From Butyrivibrio sp. (GTDB taxonomy: Bacteria; Bacillota; Clostridia; Lachnospirales; Lachnospiraceae): a DNA stretch of 64,000 nt. The stretch's first letter is position 1. Every line of letters starts with the position of its first letter. Position numbers and translations under genes: made by a program. The notes under the pieces were generated by a model. That model ran no database searches and was not told where the DNA came from. It was given only the letters and a program-made list of their open reading frames with translations. The stretch lies in the NCBI GenBank assembly GCA_017535785.1, contig JAFXTN010000010.1:1-64000 (forward strand), given 5' to 3'. Positions 36,301-45,064 of the stretch are shown here, one piece after another.

Positions 36301-37909
36301 CCCTCACTGCAAATACAGTGATTTCGATTCGGAAGAGGTTCTTAAATACGGCGGCAATTCAGGCTGCGACATGCCGGATAAACGTTGCCCTAAGTGCGGA
36401 ACAATGATGAATAAGGACGGCTTTGACATTCCTTTCGAGACATTCCTTGGATTCAAGGGAGATAAGGAGCCTGATATCGACCTTAACTTCTCGGGTGAGT
36501 ATCAGTCCAAGGCCCACAAATATACGGAAGTTATCTTTGGTTACGGACAGACCTTCAGAGCCGGAACCATAGCTTCTCTTGCGGATAAGACCGCATTTGG
36601 TTTCGTAAAGAAATATTACGATCAGATCGGTTCAAGCAAAAGAAAATGTGAGATAAACAGAATTGTTCAGGGTTGTACCGGTATCCGAAGAGGTACAGGT
36701 CAGCACCCCGGAGGAATCATCGTTCTTCCTGTGGGAGAGGACATCAACTCTTTCTGTCCCGTTCAGCATCCTGCGAACGATATGACCACAGCGACCATAA
36801 CGACACATTACGACTATCACTCGATCGACCACAACCTTCTTAAGCTCGATATTCTGGGACACGATGATCCGACCATGATCAGATTCCTTCAGGATTGCAC
36901 GGGGCTCGATCCCAAGCTTGTGCCACTCGATGATAAGAACGTTATGAGTCTATTCATGAATACGACTGCGCTCGGCGTTACTCCCGAGCAGCTCGGAGGA
37001 ACGAAGCTAGGATGCCTCGGTCTTCCTGAGTTCGGTACCGACTTCGCTATGCAGATGGTTATCGATGCCAAGCCCACATCATTGTCCCACCTTATCAGGA
37101 TCTCAGGTCTTTCACACGGTACGGACGTTTGGCTTGGTAACGCGCAGACTCTTATTCAGGAGGGCAAGGCGACCATTGATACCTGTATCTGCTGTCGTGA
37201 CGATATCATGATCTATCTTATTCAGAAGGGGATGGATAAGTCTCTTTCGTTCAAGACCATGGAGTCTGTACGTAAAGGTAAAGGACTTAAGCCTGAGATG
37301 GAAGAAGCCATGATCGCAGCGGGAGTTCCGGATTGGTACATCTGGTCCTGTAAAAAGATAAAGTACATGTTCCCTAAGGCTCACGCCGCAGCTTACGTTA
37401 TGATGGCTTGGCGTATAGCTTATTTCAAGGTTTATGTACCGCAGGCCTTCTATGCAGCATGGTTCAGTATTAGAGCCAAGGCGTTTAACTATGAGCACAT
37501 GTGCCAGGGTGAGAACCACCTTCATGCCATCATGAAAGAGTACAACAGCAAAAAAGATGAGCTTACCAATGCTCAGCAGGCAGAGTACGGCGACATGAGA
37601 CTTGTTGAGGAGATGTACGAGAGAGGAATAGAATTCCTTCCCATCGATATCTTCAAGGTTAAGTCAAGGGATTTCCAGGTTATCGGCGATAAGATCATGC
37701 CTTCGCTTACAAGTATCGACGGCATGGGTGAAAAAGCCGCAGACCAGATCGTGGAAGCCGCCAAAGACGGCTCGTTCCTTTCCAAGGACGACTTCAAGCA
37801 GCGCACCAAGTGCCCTCAGGCCGTTATCGACAAGATGGCCGACATGGGTCTTCTCGGGGACATCCCCGATTCCAACCAGATCAGTATCTTTGACTTTATG
37901 AAAGCATAA
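33383..37909 (+). CDS. polC: DNA polymerase III alpha subunit, PolC type
   Basis: A 1508-residue Gram-positive replicative polymerase with built-in proofreading. In order it has an N-terminal domain (1-190), a Lys/Glu-rich linker (200-250), an OB fold (270-370), and a PHP domain starting near 378 (VELHCHTKMSDMDG). It is interrupted by a DEDDh exonuclease (Asp487 in FDIETTGFSP, HHHRAVDDAEC). Next come the PHP remainder, a Cys-rich zinc site around 975-1015 (CPHCKY, CPKCGTMM), and the catalytic PDIDLNFSG (Asp1031, Asp1033). C-terminal DNA-binding parts with helix-hairpin-helix (LTSIDGMGEKAADQI) end the protein. It closes the pyrH-polC cluster. Confidence 0.98.
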   Translation: MSKKFFEVFPALKLDAKTKEIMEQTLVTKVSTTRKQDFIRIYISSNNLIDKSDIIKSETSIKKQLFGSHDLNVKIYEKFSLSAQYTPKNLLELYKDSIELELKDYDHMEYSLFRSASFVYPEDGNVVIRLEDSVVSQKKAPDLIRVLSKIFNERCGLSVDIQPEFIAVEKSNDEPDYSAESARMAKKLEEAELKSEEKKKEKEEKEAAKAEDNSKAASAPAVSASKVPVSGGFGKSKFAGRKGDFGAFKRSDNPDVIFGRDFDDETIKLVDIVGELGEVAIHGKITAFDKRDIRNEKSILIFDVTDFTDSITVKMFVKTEDVPEITKDIKPGAFVKVKGIAAVDKFDHELSIQSVAGVKKIPDFTSKRVDRADVKRVELHCHTKMSDMDGVSEVKDIVKQAYKWGMPGIAITDHGVVQALTDANHVWESLYDDEKKRRKEAGEPPIERQDFFKLILGVEAYLVDDLKEIVVNDKGQPLENTTFVVFDIETTGFSPIKNKIIEIGAVKIVNGEIVDRFSEFINPEVPIPYKITKLTSITDDMVIDAPTREVIIPKFVEFCKDAVLVGHNVGFDISFINQNCKELGIDVDYTTVDTLWLSRYFFPLQAKHTLDAVAKTLNVVLGHHHRAVDDAECTALIFNKFIPMLKEQKAVTLTDVNILGKPTKEMIRHLRPNHCIILAKNTLGRVNLYTLVSESHVDYFRRFPLIPKSELIKHREGLIIGSACCAGELYGAVVEGRPPEEIARLVDFYDYLEIQPVANNHFMVESDRYEDINSDDDIREINKEIVRLGEQWGKPVVATCDAHFLNPEDEIYRTIIMAGKGMNDEEESPLYLRTTDEMMQEFDYLGGDKAKEIVIDNTRNILDMCDSISPVRPDKCAPVIENSDEILTKICYDKAHEIYGDELPEIVQERLERELNSIIKNGFAVMYIIAQKLVWKSNEDGYLVGSRGSVGSSFVAFTSGITEVNSLSPHYVCPHCKYSDFDSEEVLKYGGNSGCDMPDKRCPKCGTMMNKDGFDIPFETFLGFKGDKEPDIDLNFSGEYQSKAHKYTEVIFGYGQTFRAGTIASLADKTAFGFVKKYYDQIGSSKRKCEINRIVQGCTGIRRGTGQHPGGIIVLPVGEDINSFCPVQHPANDMTTATITTHYDYHSIDHNLLKLDILGHDDPTMIRFLQDCTGLDPKLVPLDDKNVMSLFMNTTALGVTPEQLGGTKLGCLGLPEFGTDFAMQMVIDAKPTSLSHLIRISGLSHGTDVWLGNAQTLIQEGKATIDTCICCRDDIMIYLIQKGMDKSLSFKTMESVRKGKGLKPEMEEAMIAAGVPDWYIWSCKKIKYMFPKAHAAAYVMMAWRIAYFKVYVPQAFYAAWFSIRAKAFNYEHMCQGENHLHAIMKEYNSKKDELTNAQQAEYGDMRLVEEMYERGIEFLPIDIFKVKSRDFQVIGDKIMPSLTSIDGMGEKAADQIVEAAKDGSFLSKDDFKQRTKCPQAVIDKMADMGLLGDIPDSNQISIFDFMKA

Positions 37910-37922
37910 GTGATAATGAATC

Positions 37923-37955
37923 AGGCACCATCCATGCGGATGGTGCCTGTTGTTA
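37923..37955 (+). terminator. Terminator after polC
   Basis: AGGCACCATCC (37923-37933) pairs perfectly with GGATGGTGCCT (37938-37948) around ATGC. The T tract is interrupted (GTTGTTAT), so it is moderately strong. Confidence 0.75.
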
Positions 37956-38076
37956 TATGCCAAGCAATTTGTCAAATGTACCGCACTCTATAATATAAAT
38001 AAAGTGCGTTATAAAGCACATAAATCCACATCTAAAAGATTTTTGGAAAATTTTTAGAAAAATTTGAAAAAAGTAC

Positions 38077-38105
38077 TTGCATTATTCTTATCCATGAGAT
38101 AATAT
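38077..38105 (+). promoter_or_regulatory. Promoter of tRNA-Glu
   Basis: TTGCAT (38077-38082) and TAATAT (38100-38105) with 17 bases between. GATAAT at 38098-38103 is an overlapping option. The short 5' leader folds as GTCGCCGC with GCGGTCGAC. Confidence 0.6.
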
Positions 38106-38146
38106 AAACAAGTCGCCGCGATACAGCGGTCGACAAAAGCTAGTAA

Positions 38147-38218
38147 GCCTCGTTGGTCAAGCGGTTAAGACGCTGCCCTCTCACGGCAGAATCAGCGGTT
38201 CGATTCCGCTACGAGGTA
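38147..38218 (+). tRNA. tRNA-Glu (anticodon CUC)
   Basis: A full cloverleaf of 72 bases. The acceptor stem is GCCTCGT with ACGAGGT, whose first pair is G1-U72. The D arm is TGGTCAAGCGGTTAAGA. The anticodon stem CTGCC/GGCAG has loop CTCTCAC, giving CTC at 38180-38182, and the T arm is AGCGG-TTCGATT-CCGCT. CCA is not encoded. The body matches bacterial tRNA-Glu. The G-U closing pair is unusual for this species. Confidence 0.95.
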
Positions 38219-38247
38219 TTGACTGTTTATAACAGCCCAACCCTAAA

Positions 38248-38278
38248 CCAGACTTCATATGAGTCTGGATTTTTTTTA
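38248..38278 (+). terminator. Terminator after tRNA-Glu
   Basis: CCAGACT (38248-38254) pairs with AGTCTGG (38262-38268), followed by A and eight T. Confidence 0.85.
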
Positions 38279-38338
38279 CCCATTTTGGAAATAAAGGATT
38301 TTAACGGCTGTTATGTTCATAATTAATTAAATCTACTG

Positions 38339-38367
38339 TTTACAAATACAAAAACACACGTTATAAT
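38339..38367 (+). promoter_or_regulatory. Promoter of the rimP-nusA-infB operon
   Basis: TTTACA (38339-38344) and a perfect TATAAT (38362-38367) with a 17-base spacer. Transcription should start near 38374. Confidence 0.78.
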
Positions 38368-38373
38368 ATTACG

Positions 38374-38511
38374 CAGAAGTGGACTTTCGCGAGTCCACTT
38401 TTTGTGTGTCATGATATTGAAGTCATAAATCAAATAAGCGACTATGCTTGCATGGGAGCAATTCGTATATCATGAGTATTTGTTTTTTATCACGTGGACC
38501 GTCAATCCACG
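38374..38511 (+). promoter_or_regulatory. Structured leader of the rimP-nusA operon with early terminator
   Basis: About 158 bases separate the predicted transcript start from rimP. First comes AGTGGACT (38378-38385) paired with AGTCCACT (38392-38399) and followed by TTTTTG, an intrinsic terminator a few bases into the RNA. Next, TCATGATAT (38409-38417) pairs perfectly with ATATCATGA (38467-38475), closing a 49-base domain with a small TGCT/AGCA stem. Last, CGTGGA (38493-38498) pairs with TCCACG (38506-38511) before the AAGGAG site. In Bacillus subtilis NusA represses its own operon through a terminator in this leader, so the first hairpin is a likely counterpart. The middle domain is unassigned. 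Confidence 0.6.
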
Positions 38512-38531
38512 CGCAAACTTAAGGAGAAAAG

Positions 38532-38996
38532 ATGGCACGTAAGAATGACATTGAGAAGAAGACTGAAGATCTTCTTACCCCAATCGCTGAAACAAACGGC
38601 GTCAGCATTTACGATGTGGAATATGTCAAGGAAGCGGGTGAATGGTACCTTCGCTGTTATATCGACAAAGAGGGCGGCGTTGATATCAACGACTGCGTCA
38701 ATGTTAACAGAGCGCTTTCCGATGCACTTGATGTAGACGATTTCATCGAGGAGGCTTATACCTTAGAGGTCAGCAGCCCCGGACTTGGACGCCAGCTCAA
38801 GAAAGACAGACATTTTCAGAACAGCATAGGTATGGACGTAGAACTCAAGCTTTTTAAGCCCAGAGACGGTGTTAAGGAGTTTGCCGGTACACTTAAGAGT
38901 TTTGACGACACTTCGGTTACCGTAACTATAAATGACAATGATGAGACTTTTATAAGAAAAGAGATATCAGTTATTAAGCTTGCTCTTGATTTTTAA
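38532..38996 (+). CDS. rimP: Ribosome maturation factor RimP
   Basis: A 154-residue factor for 30S subunit assembly. It has an N-terminal alpha/beta domain with YDVEYVKEAGEWYLRCYID and ISSPGL-type signature VSSPGLGRQLKKDRHF, and a C-terminal SH3-like domain. AAGGAG lies six bases before ATG 38532. First gene of the operon. Confidence 0.95.
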   Translation: MARKNDIEKKTEDLLTPIAETNGVSIYDVEYVKEAGEWYLRCYIDKEGGVDINDCVNVNRALSDALDVDDFIEEAYTLEVSSPGLGRQLKKDRHFQNSIGMDVELKLFKPRDGVKEFAGTLKSFDDTSVTVTINDNDETFIRKEISVIKLALDF

Positions 38997-39020
38997 TCTG
39001 AGCGGAAAAAGGAGATTACG

Positions 39021-40208
39021 ATGAGTAAAGAATTAATGGATGCCCTTGACCTTTTGGAGAAGGAGAAGAACATCAGCAAGGATTCTCTGTTCGATGCGAT
39101 CGAGAATTCACTTATCACTGCTTGCAAGAACAATTTCGGCAAGGCAGAGAACATCAGAGTAGAAGTTGACAGAGACAACTGTGATTTCAAGTGCTTTGCA
39201 GAGAAGACAGTTGTTGAGACCGCAGATGATGTTATGGATCCCATGCTTGAGATATCACTCGACGATGCCAAGAAGATCAGCAAGAAGAGCAAGGTTGGCG
39301 ACGTTGTAAATGTATCTCTCAACTCCAAGGAGTTTGGACGTATCGCAACTCAGAATGCCAAGAACGTTATCTTACAGAAGATTCGTGAGGAAGAGCGCGG
39401 TGCTATATACAGTGAGTATTTTGAGAAAGAGCATGACATTGTAACAGGTGTCATCCAGAGATATGTAGGCAAGAACATCAGCATCAACCTCGGACGCGCA
39501 GATGCGATCCTCAATGAGAACGAGCAGGTTGAAGCTGAGGCTAAGTCAGGCTTCTACAGACCTACATCACGTATCAGAGTATATGTGCTTGAGGTTAAGA
39601 ATGGTTCTAAGGGACCTAGGATCCTTGTTTCAAGAACACATCCCGATCTCGTAAAGAGACTTTTCGAACAGGAAGTTGCTGAGATCCAGGACGGTACAGT
39701 TGAGATCAAGAGCATTGCAAGAGAAGCAGGAAGCCGTACAAAGATCGCTGTTTACTCACACAACCCCAACGTTGATGCGGTTGGTGCTTGCGTAGGTGTA
39801 AACGGAGCAAGAGTTAATCTTATCGTAGATGAGCTCAATGGTGAGAAGATCGACGTTATCAACTGGGATGAGAACCCCGGTAACCTTATTCAGAACGCTC
39901 TTTCACCTGCTAAGATCGTTGCGGTATTTGCTGATCCCGATGAGAAGAGCGCTAAGGTAGTCGTTCCCGATTATCAGCTTTCACTTGCTATCGGTAAGGA
40001 AGGTCAGAACGCTCGTCTTGCAGCAAGACTTACAGGATACAAGATCGACATCAAGAGCGAGACTCAGGCTAAGGATGCTCCCGGATTCCGTATGGAAGAC
40101 TATCTTGATGATGAAGATTATGATGATGAGGATTATGAAGGCGAGTACGAGGAAGAGGAAATCGAGGCAGTCGATGAAGCTTCTGAGGATGCCGACGTAG
40201 AGGAATAA
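39021..40208 (+). CDS. nusA: Transcription termination/antitermination factor NusA
   Basis: A 395-residue RNA polymerase partner. It has an N-terminal polymerase-binding domain (1-130), an S1 domain (about 135-200), and two KH domains (GACVGVNGARVNLIVDELNG and LAIGKEGQNARLAARLTGYKI). A short very acidic tail (about 360-395, DDEDYDDEDYEGEYEEEE) follows. No C-terminal acidic-repeat domains of the enterobacterial kind are present, as is usual for Firmicutes. It may act on the terminator in its own operon leader. Confidence 0.97.
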   Translation: MSKELMDALDLLEKEKNISKDSLFDAIENSLITACKNNFGKAENIRVEVDRDNCDFKCFAEKTVVETADDVMDPMLEISLDDAKKISKKSKVGDVVNVSLNSKEFGRIATQNAKNVILQKIREEERGAIYSEYFEKEHDIVTGVIQRYVGKNISINLGRADAILNENEQVEAEAKSGFYRPTSRIRVYVLEVKNGSKGPRILVSRTHPDLVKRLFEQEVAEIQDGTVEIKSIAREAGSRTKIAVYSHNPNVDAVGACVGVNGARVNLIVDELNGEKIDVINWDENPGNLIQNALSPAKIVAVFADPDEKSAKVVVPDYQLSLAIGKEGQNARLAARLTGYKIDIKSETQAKDAPGFRMEDYLDDEDYDDEDYEGEYEEEEIEAVDEASEDADVEE

Positions 40209-40209
40209 G

Positions 40210-40470
40210 ATGCAAAAAAAGATTCCAACAAGAAAATGTGTCGGATGCGGAGAGATGAAGGACAAAAGAGATCTCGTCAGAGTCATAAAGACTCCCGAGG
40301 ATGAAATTTGTCTTGATACTACAGGAAGAGCGAACGGAAGAGGTGCTTATATCTGCAACAATATAGATTGCTTCCGTAAGGCACTTAAGAACAAAGGTCT
40401 CGAGCGTTCACTGAAGGCACAGATTCCCGAAGATGTACTTGATAAGTTGAGTAAAGAGTTTGGAGAGTAA
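40210..40470 (+). CDS. ylxR: YlxR/RnpM family RNA-binding protein
   Basis: An 86-residue DUF448 protein. KIPTRKCVGCGEMKDKRDL at the N-terminus, and TTGRANGRGAYIC followed by C-F-R-K, are family marks. In B. subtilis the homologue binds RNase P RNA and modulates its activity. It starts one base after the nusA stop, so translation is coupled. Confidence 0.92.
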   Translation: MQKKIPTRKCVGCGEMKDKRDLVRVIKTPEDEICLDTTGRANGRGAYICNNIDCFRKALKNKGLERSLKAQIPEDVLDKLSKEFGE

Positions 40471-40471
40471 T

Positions 40472-40813
40472 TTGGATTCTAATAAAGTTTATTCTATGTT
40501 AGGGCTTTGCATGAGAGCGGGTAAGCTTAAGAGCGGCGAGTTATCGGTGCTTGAGGCTGTTCGCGGGAAAAAAGCCCAAGTAGTAATAGTCAGTGAAGAT
40601 GCTTCTGATAATACCAAGAAGCTATTTGCAGATAAATGTAGTTATTATAAGGTGCCCATTGTTTTTTTTGGAAACAAGGAGAGCCTGGGACATGCAATAG
40701 GTAAGGGTGTTCGAACAAGCCTTGTCGTTACCGACCAAGGACTGGCGAAATCGCTTTTAAAGAACTTACTCTTAGAAGATCAGTTTGGAGGAAATGTGAA
40801 TGGCAAAAATTAA
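40472..40813 (+). CDS. ylxQ: L7Ae-family ribosomal protein YlxQ
   Basis: A 113-residue L7Ae/L30e-like RNA-binding protein, conserved between ylxR and infB in Firmicutes. The family start is [22 protein letters not shown]-like; [14 protein letters not shown] and ALGHAIGKG-type [16 protein letters not shown] follow. I start it at the TTG at 40472, which has GGAG six bases upstream; a TTG at 40460 would overlap ylxR. It overlaps infB by 14 bases. Confidence 0.88.
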   Translation: MDSNKVYSMLGLCMRAGKLKSGELSVLEAVRGKKAQVVIVSEDASDNTKKLFADKCSYYKVPIVFFGNKESLGHAIGKGVRTSLVVTDQGLAKSLLKNLLLEDQFGGNVNGKN

Positions 40814-43634
40814 GATATCTGACCTTGCGAATGAGCTTGGATGCGAAGGAAAAGAGCTGATAAGCTACGCGCAGGAGAATGGAATAGAGGCGAAGCGTTC
40901 GAACAGTTCTATTGAAGAGTCCGATGCAGATAAGATCAGAAAGCATTTTAAGGGCAAAAAGACAAGTGCTGAGGCACCCAAGAAGGTAGAAAAGCCTGCA
41001 AAGGCAGCTGACACTAAGGCAGTAGAAAAGGAAGTAAAAGAGTCTAACGCCGAGGCAGCAAAGGCTTCTGCTGAAGATGCTCCCAAGAAAAAGAAGAAGA
41101 TCATCATGGTTACCAACGCAGGTAATTCCAAGATGGGCGGATTCTCAGGACAGGGCGGCAACAACGCAGGTAACCAGAGACCTCGTGACAACAGACAGGA
41201 CAGAGGAGGCAACAACAGACGCGGAACTTTCGCGCAGTCTCAGAATGTTTATCATCCTATCAAGCCTTTGACAGCGCCTTCACAGCTTGACAGCTATGAT
41301 AATTCATATAACAAGACACAGCCTGCGGCTAAGCCCGCTCCCACTAAGAAGGAAGCTCCTGCAGCACCTGCACAGAGTCAGGCCCCCGCTAAGGAGAATG
41401 TTGTAAAAGAGGCTCCTCAGAAAAGAGAGGTTTCAAGAGACAGAGCACAGGCTCCCGACAGAAACAGAGATAACAGAGACAACAGAAATAATCGTCCCGG
41501 TGCAGGAACAGGCGCACCCAGAGGCGACAGAAATAATTTCCAGAACAGACAGGGCGGCCAGAACGGCGGCTTCCGCAGAGATGACAACAGAAACGGCGGA
41601 GCAGGTCAGCAGGGCGGCAAGTTTGGTCAGAGAAATGACAACAAGTTCGGCGGCGGAAATAAGTTTGATAAGGGCGGAAGAAATAACTTCGCCGATGCAC
41701 CTTCTGCTAAGGAAGGATCAGGCCGCAGAGACGAAGAGAGAAGAAGACTCGGTCAGGAGAAGGATAAGAGAAACAAGAAGGATCTTGCTTACGAGCAGGA
41801 AGAGATGATGCCGAGAAGTAAGAGAGTCGGCAGATTCATCAAGCCTGAGGTTAAGAAGGTTGAAGAACCCGAAGAGCAGATCAAGGTTATCTCTATTCCC
41901 GAGAAGGTTTCTATCAAGGAACTTGCCGAGAAGATGAAGATGCAGCCCTCTGTTATCATCAAGAAGCTCTTTATGGCAGGACAGGTTTCTACCGTTAATA
42001 CAGAGCTTACATATGAAGAGGCTGAGAATATCGCTATTGAATATGACATCATCTGTGAGAAGGAGATCCCCGTTGACGTTATCGAGGAACTTCTTAAAGA
42101 GGATGATGATGCACCCGAGACACTTAAGAAGAGACCTCCCGTTGTCTGCGTAATGGGTCACGTTGACCATGGTAAGACATCACTTCTTGACGCTATCCGT
42201 AAGACCAGCGTTACAGATCGTGAGGCAGGCGGTATCACACAGAGGATCGGTGCTTATACAGTATCTGTTAACGATCAGAAGATCACATTCCTTGATACAC
42301 CCGGTCACGAAGCATTTACAGCAATGCGTATGCGTGGTGCTACATCAACAGATATCGCAGTTCTCGTTGTAGCTGCCGATGACGGTGTTATGCCTCAGAC
42401 AATCGAGGCTATCAACCATGCTAAGGCCGCAGAGGTTGAGATCATTGTTGCGGTCAACAAGATCGATAAGCCCAATGCCAATATAGATAAGGTTAAGCAG
42501 GAGATGACAGAGTACGGTCTTATCTCTACAGATTGGGGCGGAACAACAGAGTTCGTTCCCGTATCTGCTAAGTCAGGTGAAGGTATCGAGACACTTCTTG
42601 AGACAATCATCCTTACTGCAGATATCCTTGAGCTCAAGGCTAACCCTGATAGAGAGGCAAGAGGACTTGTTCTTGAGGCAAGACTTGATAAGGGTCGTGG
42701 ACCTGTTGCCAACGTACTTGTTCAGAAGGGTACACTCCATGTGGGTGACTTCATTTCAGCAGGAGCAAGCTCAGGTAAGGTTAGAGCAATGGTTGACGAT
42801 AAGGGCAACAAGCTCAAGGAAGCACGTCCTTCACAGCCTGTTGAGATCCTCGGACTTTCCGATGTTCCCAACGCAGGTGAGGTATTCCTCGGACATGCAA
42901 CAGATAAGCTTGCTAAGCAGTATGCCAATACTTACCTTCAGCAGCACAAGAAAGACCTTATCGAAGAGACTAAGGCTAAGATGTCACTTGATGATCTTTA
43001 CTCCAAGATCGAGGAAGGAAGACTTCAGGAACTCAACATCATCATCAAAGCCGACGTACAGGGTAGCGTAGAGGCCCTCAAGCAGAGCCTTCTCAAGCTT
43101 TCCAACGAAGAGGTTGTTGTTAAGGTTATTCACGGCGGTGTAGGTGCGATCACAGAGTCAGACGTTACTCTTGCGGCAGCATCTAACGCAGTTATCATCG
43201 GTTTCGACGTTCGTCCCGATGCTACAGCTAAGAGCATGGCAGAGCACGAAGGCGTTGAGATCAAGCTTTATAAGGTTATTTATCAGGCAATCGAGGAGAT
43301 CGAGTTTGCTATGAAGGGTATGCTTGCTCCTATCTATGAGGAGAGAGTTACCGGACATGCAGAAGTTCGTCAGATCTTCAAGGCATCCAAGGTTGGTAAC
43401 ATTGCCGGTTCCTTCGTTAAGGACGGTGTTATCAAGAAGGATTCCAAGGTTAGGATCACAAGAGACGGAGAGCAGATCTTCGAAGGTGACCTTGCTTCAC
43501 TTAAGAGATACAAGGATGACGCCAAGGAAGTTAAGGAAGGCTTCGAGTGCGGTCTTGTATTTGACGGATTCGACCAGATCCACGAAGGTGATATGGTAGA
43601 AGCATACGAGATGGTTGAGGTTCCCAGAACCTAA
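40800..43634 (+). CDS. infB: Translation initiation factor IF-2
   Basis: A 944-residue GTPase that places initiator tRNA on the 30S subunit. An N-terminal IF2_N module (1-55) precedes a long disordered region. Residues about 60-110 are Lys/Ala/Glu rich, and about 115-330 are rich in Arg, Gly, Asn, Asp and Gln with RGG-like stretches ([19 protein letters not shown]). A second IF2_N lies near 365-420. The GTPase has [22 protein letters not shown] and NKIDKPN, followed by beta-barrel, IF2 core and C-terminal fMet-tRNA domain. SD GGAGGAAATG overlaps the end of ylxQ. Confidence 0.97.
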   Translation: MAKIKISDLANELGCEGKELISYAQENGIEAKRSNSSIEESDADKIRKHFKGKKTSAEAPKKVEKPAKAADTKAVEKEVKESNAEAAKASAEDAPKKKKKIIMVTNAGNSKMGGFSGQGGNNAGNQRPRDNRQDRGGNNRRGTFAQSQNVYHPIKPLTAPSQLDSYDNSYNKTQPAAKPAPTKKEAPAAPAQSQAPAKENVVKEAPQKREVSRDRAQAPDRNRDNRDNRNNRPGAGTGAPRGDRNNFQNRQGGQNGGFRRDDNRNGGAGQQGGKFGQRNDNKFGGGNKFDKGGRNNFADAPSAKEGSGRRDEERRRLGQEKDKRNKKDLAYEQEEMMPRSKRVGRFIKPEVKKVEEPEEQIKVISIPEKVSIKELAEKMKMQPSVIIKKLFMAGQVSTVNTELTYEEAENIAIEYDIICEKEIPVDVIEELLKEDDDAPETLKKRPPVVCVMGHVDHGKTSLLDAIRKTSVTDREAGGITQRIGAYTVSVNDQKITFLDTPGHEAFTAMRMRGATSTDIAVLVVAADDGVMPQTIEAINHAKAAEVEIIVAVNKIDKPNANIDKVKQEMTEYGLISTDWGGTTEFVPVSAKSGEGIETLLETIILTADILELKANPDREARGLVLEARLDKGRGPVANVLVQKGTLHVGDFISAGASSGKVRAMVDDKGNKLKEARPSQPVEILGLSDVPNAGEVFLGHATDKLAKQYANTYLQQHKKDLIEETKAKMSLDDLYSKIEEGRLQELNIIIKADVQGSVEALKQSLLKLSNEEVVVKVIHGGVGAITESDVTLAAASNAVIIGFDVRPDATAKSMAEHEGVEIKLYKVIYQAIEEIEFAMKGMLAPIYEERVTGHAEVRQIFKASKVGNIAGSFVKDGVIKKDSKVRITRDGEQIFEGDLASLKRYKDDAKEVKEGFECGLVFDGFDQIHEGDMVEAYEMVEVPRT

Positions 43635-43673
43635 CGTGAGAGCAGGACTTCCTTGATTATCGAAGGAGACACA

Positions 43674-44066
43674 ATGCGTAAAAACAGCAATAAAAATAAA
43701 AGAATAAACGGAGAAGTCATGAAGGTCATTTCAGAGGCTATCCGTTACAGTAAAGATCCCAGGATCAGCCCTATGACATCCGTTATGGATGTTGAGGTTG
43801 CTCCGGATCTTAAAACCTGCAAAGTATGGGTTACAGTCATGGGTAATGACGAGGACAGAGACCGTACTTTGGAGGGTCTTAAGAGTGCGGCGGGTTATGT
43901 GCGCAGCACACTTGCAAAAGAGCTTAACATGAGATATACACCCGAGATCAGATTCATCATGGACGACTCCATTGAGTATGCGATCGATATGTCAAAGAAG
44001 ATTGATGAGATAGCTGCCAAGGATAACGAGGCCAGAAAGGCCCGCGGAGAAGAGAATGAAGATTGA
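43674..44066 (+). CDS. rbfA: Ribosome-binding factor A
   Basis: A 130-residue KH-like factor for late 16S processing and 30S maturation. KRINGEVMKVISEAIRYSKD, SVMDVEVAPDLKTCKVWVTV and the MRYTPEIRFIMDDSIEYA stretch are typical. The frame opens at 43653, but AAGGAG before ATG 43674 decides the start. It overlaps nrnA by 11 bases. Confidence 0.95.
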   Translation: MRKNSNKNKRINGEVMKVISEAIRYSKDPRISPMTSVMDVEVAPDLKTCKVWVTVMGNDEDRDRTLEGLKSAAGYVRSTLAKELNMRYTPEIRFIMDDSIEYAIDMSKKIDEIAAKDNEARKARGEENED

Positions 44067-45006
44067 TGAGTTAATGAACGAAGTAAGCACAGTTGGGATC
44101 GGCGGACATATCCGTCCCGACGGAGACTGCGTAGGATCGTGTCTTTCGATGTATCTTTATATCAAGAAGAACTACCCTGATGTAAAGGCGACTGTTTTTC
44201 TTGAGAAGATACCTCCTGAGCTTATGTTTATAAAGGACGCAGAGCTTGTTAACAGCGACTTTTCGACGGACGTAGAGTCTTTTGACTTATTTATCGCACT
44301 TGATTGCGGCAAAGAAAGACTCGGAGATGCCGAGAAGTTTTTTGACAATGCTAAGCGCACGGTAAATATCGATCATCATGTAAGCAATGAGGGAACCGGA
44401 GATGTAAATTACATAGTTCCCACCGCAAGCAGCGCATGCGAGCTTGTTTATGATGTGATAGATACGAACAAGATCGATGAGGATATCGCCAAAGCGATCT
44501 ACACCGGAATGGTAACTGATACCGGCGTTTTCAAATATTCCAACACATCACCCAAGACCATGAAGGTTGCGGCAGAGCTTATTTCTTACGGCTTTGATTT
44601 CGGAAGCCTTATAGATCATGTTTTTTATGAAAAGACATATCTGCAGAATCAGATCCTTGGAAGAGCGCTTTTGGAGAGCATGCTCGTGCTCGACGGAAGA
44701 TGCATAGTATCCGTGATATCCAAGCAGACAATGGATTTTTACGGGGCATCAAGTAATGACCTTGACGGTATAGTAAGTCAGATGCTTCTTACGATCGGCG
44801 TTGATTGCTCACTTTTTATGTATGAGATATCACCGCTTGAATATAAGGTCAGCCTTAGAAGTAACGGCGCGGTAGACGTTGCCAAGATAGCAGGGCTTTT
44901 CGGAGGCGGCGGACATACAAGAGCAGCCGGATGTACTGTCAACGGAACATGTCATGATGTTATCAATAATATAGTTAAGTATATCCATCACCAAATGGAA
45001 GAATAA
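44056..45006 (+). CDS. nrnA: DHH/DHHA1 phosphoesterase, NrnA-type nanoRNase / pAp phosphatase
   Basis: A 316-residue two-domain manganese phosphoesterase that degrades short oligoribonucleotides and often 3'-phosphoadenosine 5'-phosphate. HIRPDGDCVGSC, ALDCGKERLGD, the DHH-type NIDHHVSNEGTGDVNY and the C-terminal DHHA1 GGGGHTRAAGCTV are all present. Overlaps rbfA. Followed by a strong terminator. Confidence 0.94.
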   Translation: MKIDELMNEVSTVGIGGHIRPDGDCVGSCLSMYLYIKKNYPDVKATVFLEKIPPELMFIKDAELVNSDFSTDVESFDLFIALDCGKERLGDAEKFFDNAKRTVNIDHHVSNEGTGDVNYIVPTASSACELVYDVIDTNKIDEDIAKAIYTGMVTDTGVFKYSNTSPKTMKVAAELISYGFDFGSLIDHVFYEKTYLQNQILGRALLESMLVLDGRCIVSVISKQTMDFYGASSNDLDGIVSQMLLTIGVDCSLFMYEISPLEYKVSLRSNGAVDVAKIAGLFGGGGHTRAAGCTVNGTCHDVINNIVKYIHHQMEE

Positions 45007-45015
45007 AACGAATTT

Positions 45016-45053
45016 AAAGGTACCCATATAGTCAGTATTTGGGTACCTTTTTA
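45016..45053 (+). terminator. Terminator between nrnA and truB
   Basis: AAAGGTACCCA (45016-45026) pairs with TGGGTACCTTT (45040-45050), then TT. It lies 12 bases before truB with no obvious promoter between, so partial read-through is likely needed for truB-ribF. Confidence 0.75.
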
Positions 45054-45064
45054 AGAAAGAGCGT

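Noticed and set aside
38494-38736. 80-codon + strand frame overlapping the rimP leader and 5' end
   Set aside because: Out of frame with rimP, no ribosome-binding site, basic low-quality translation typical of a shadow frame.
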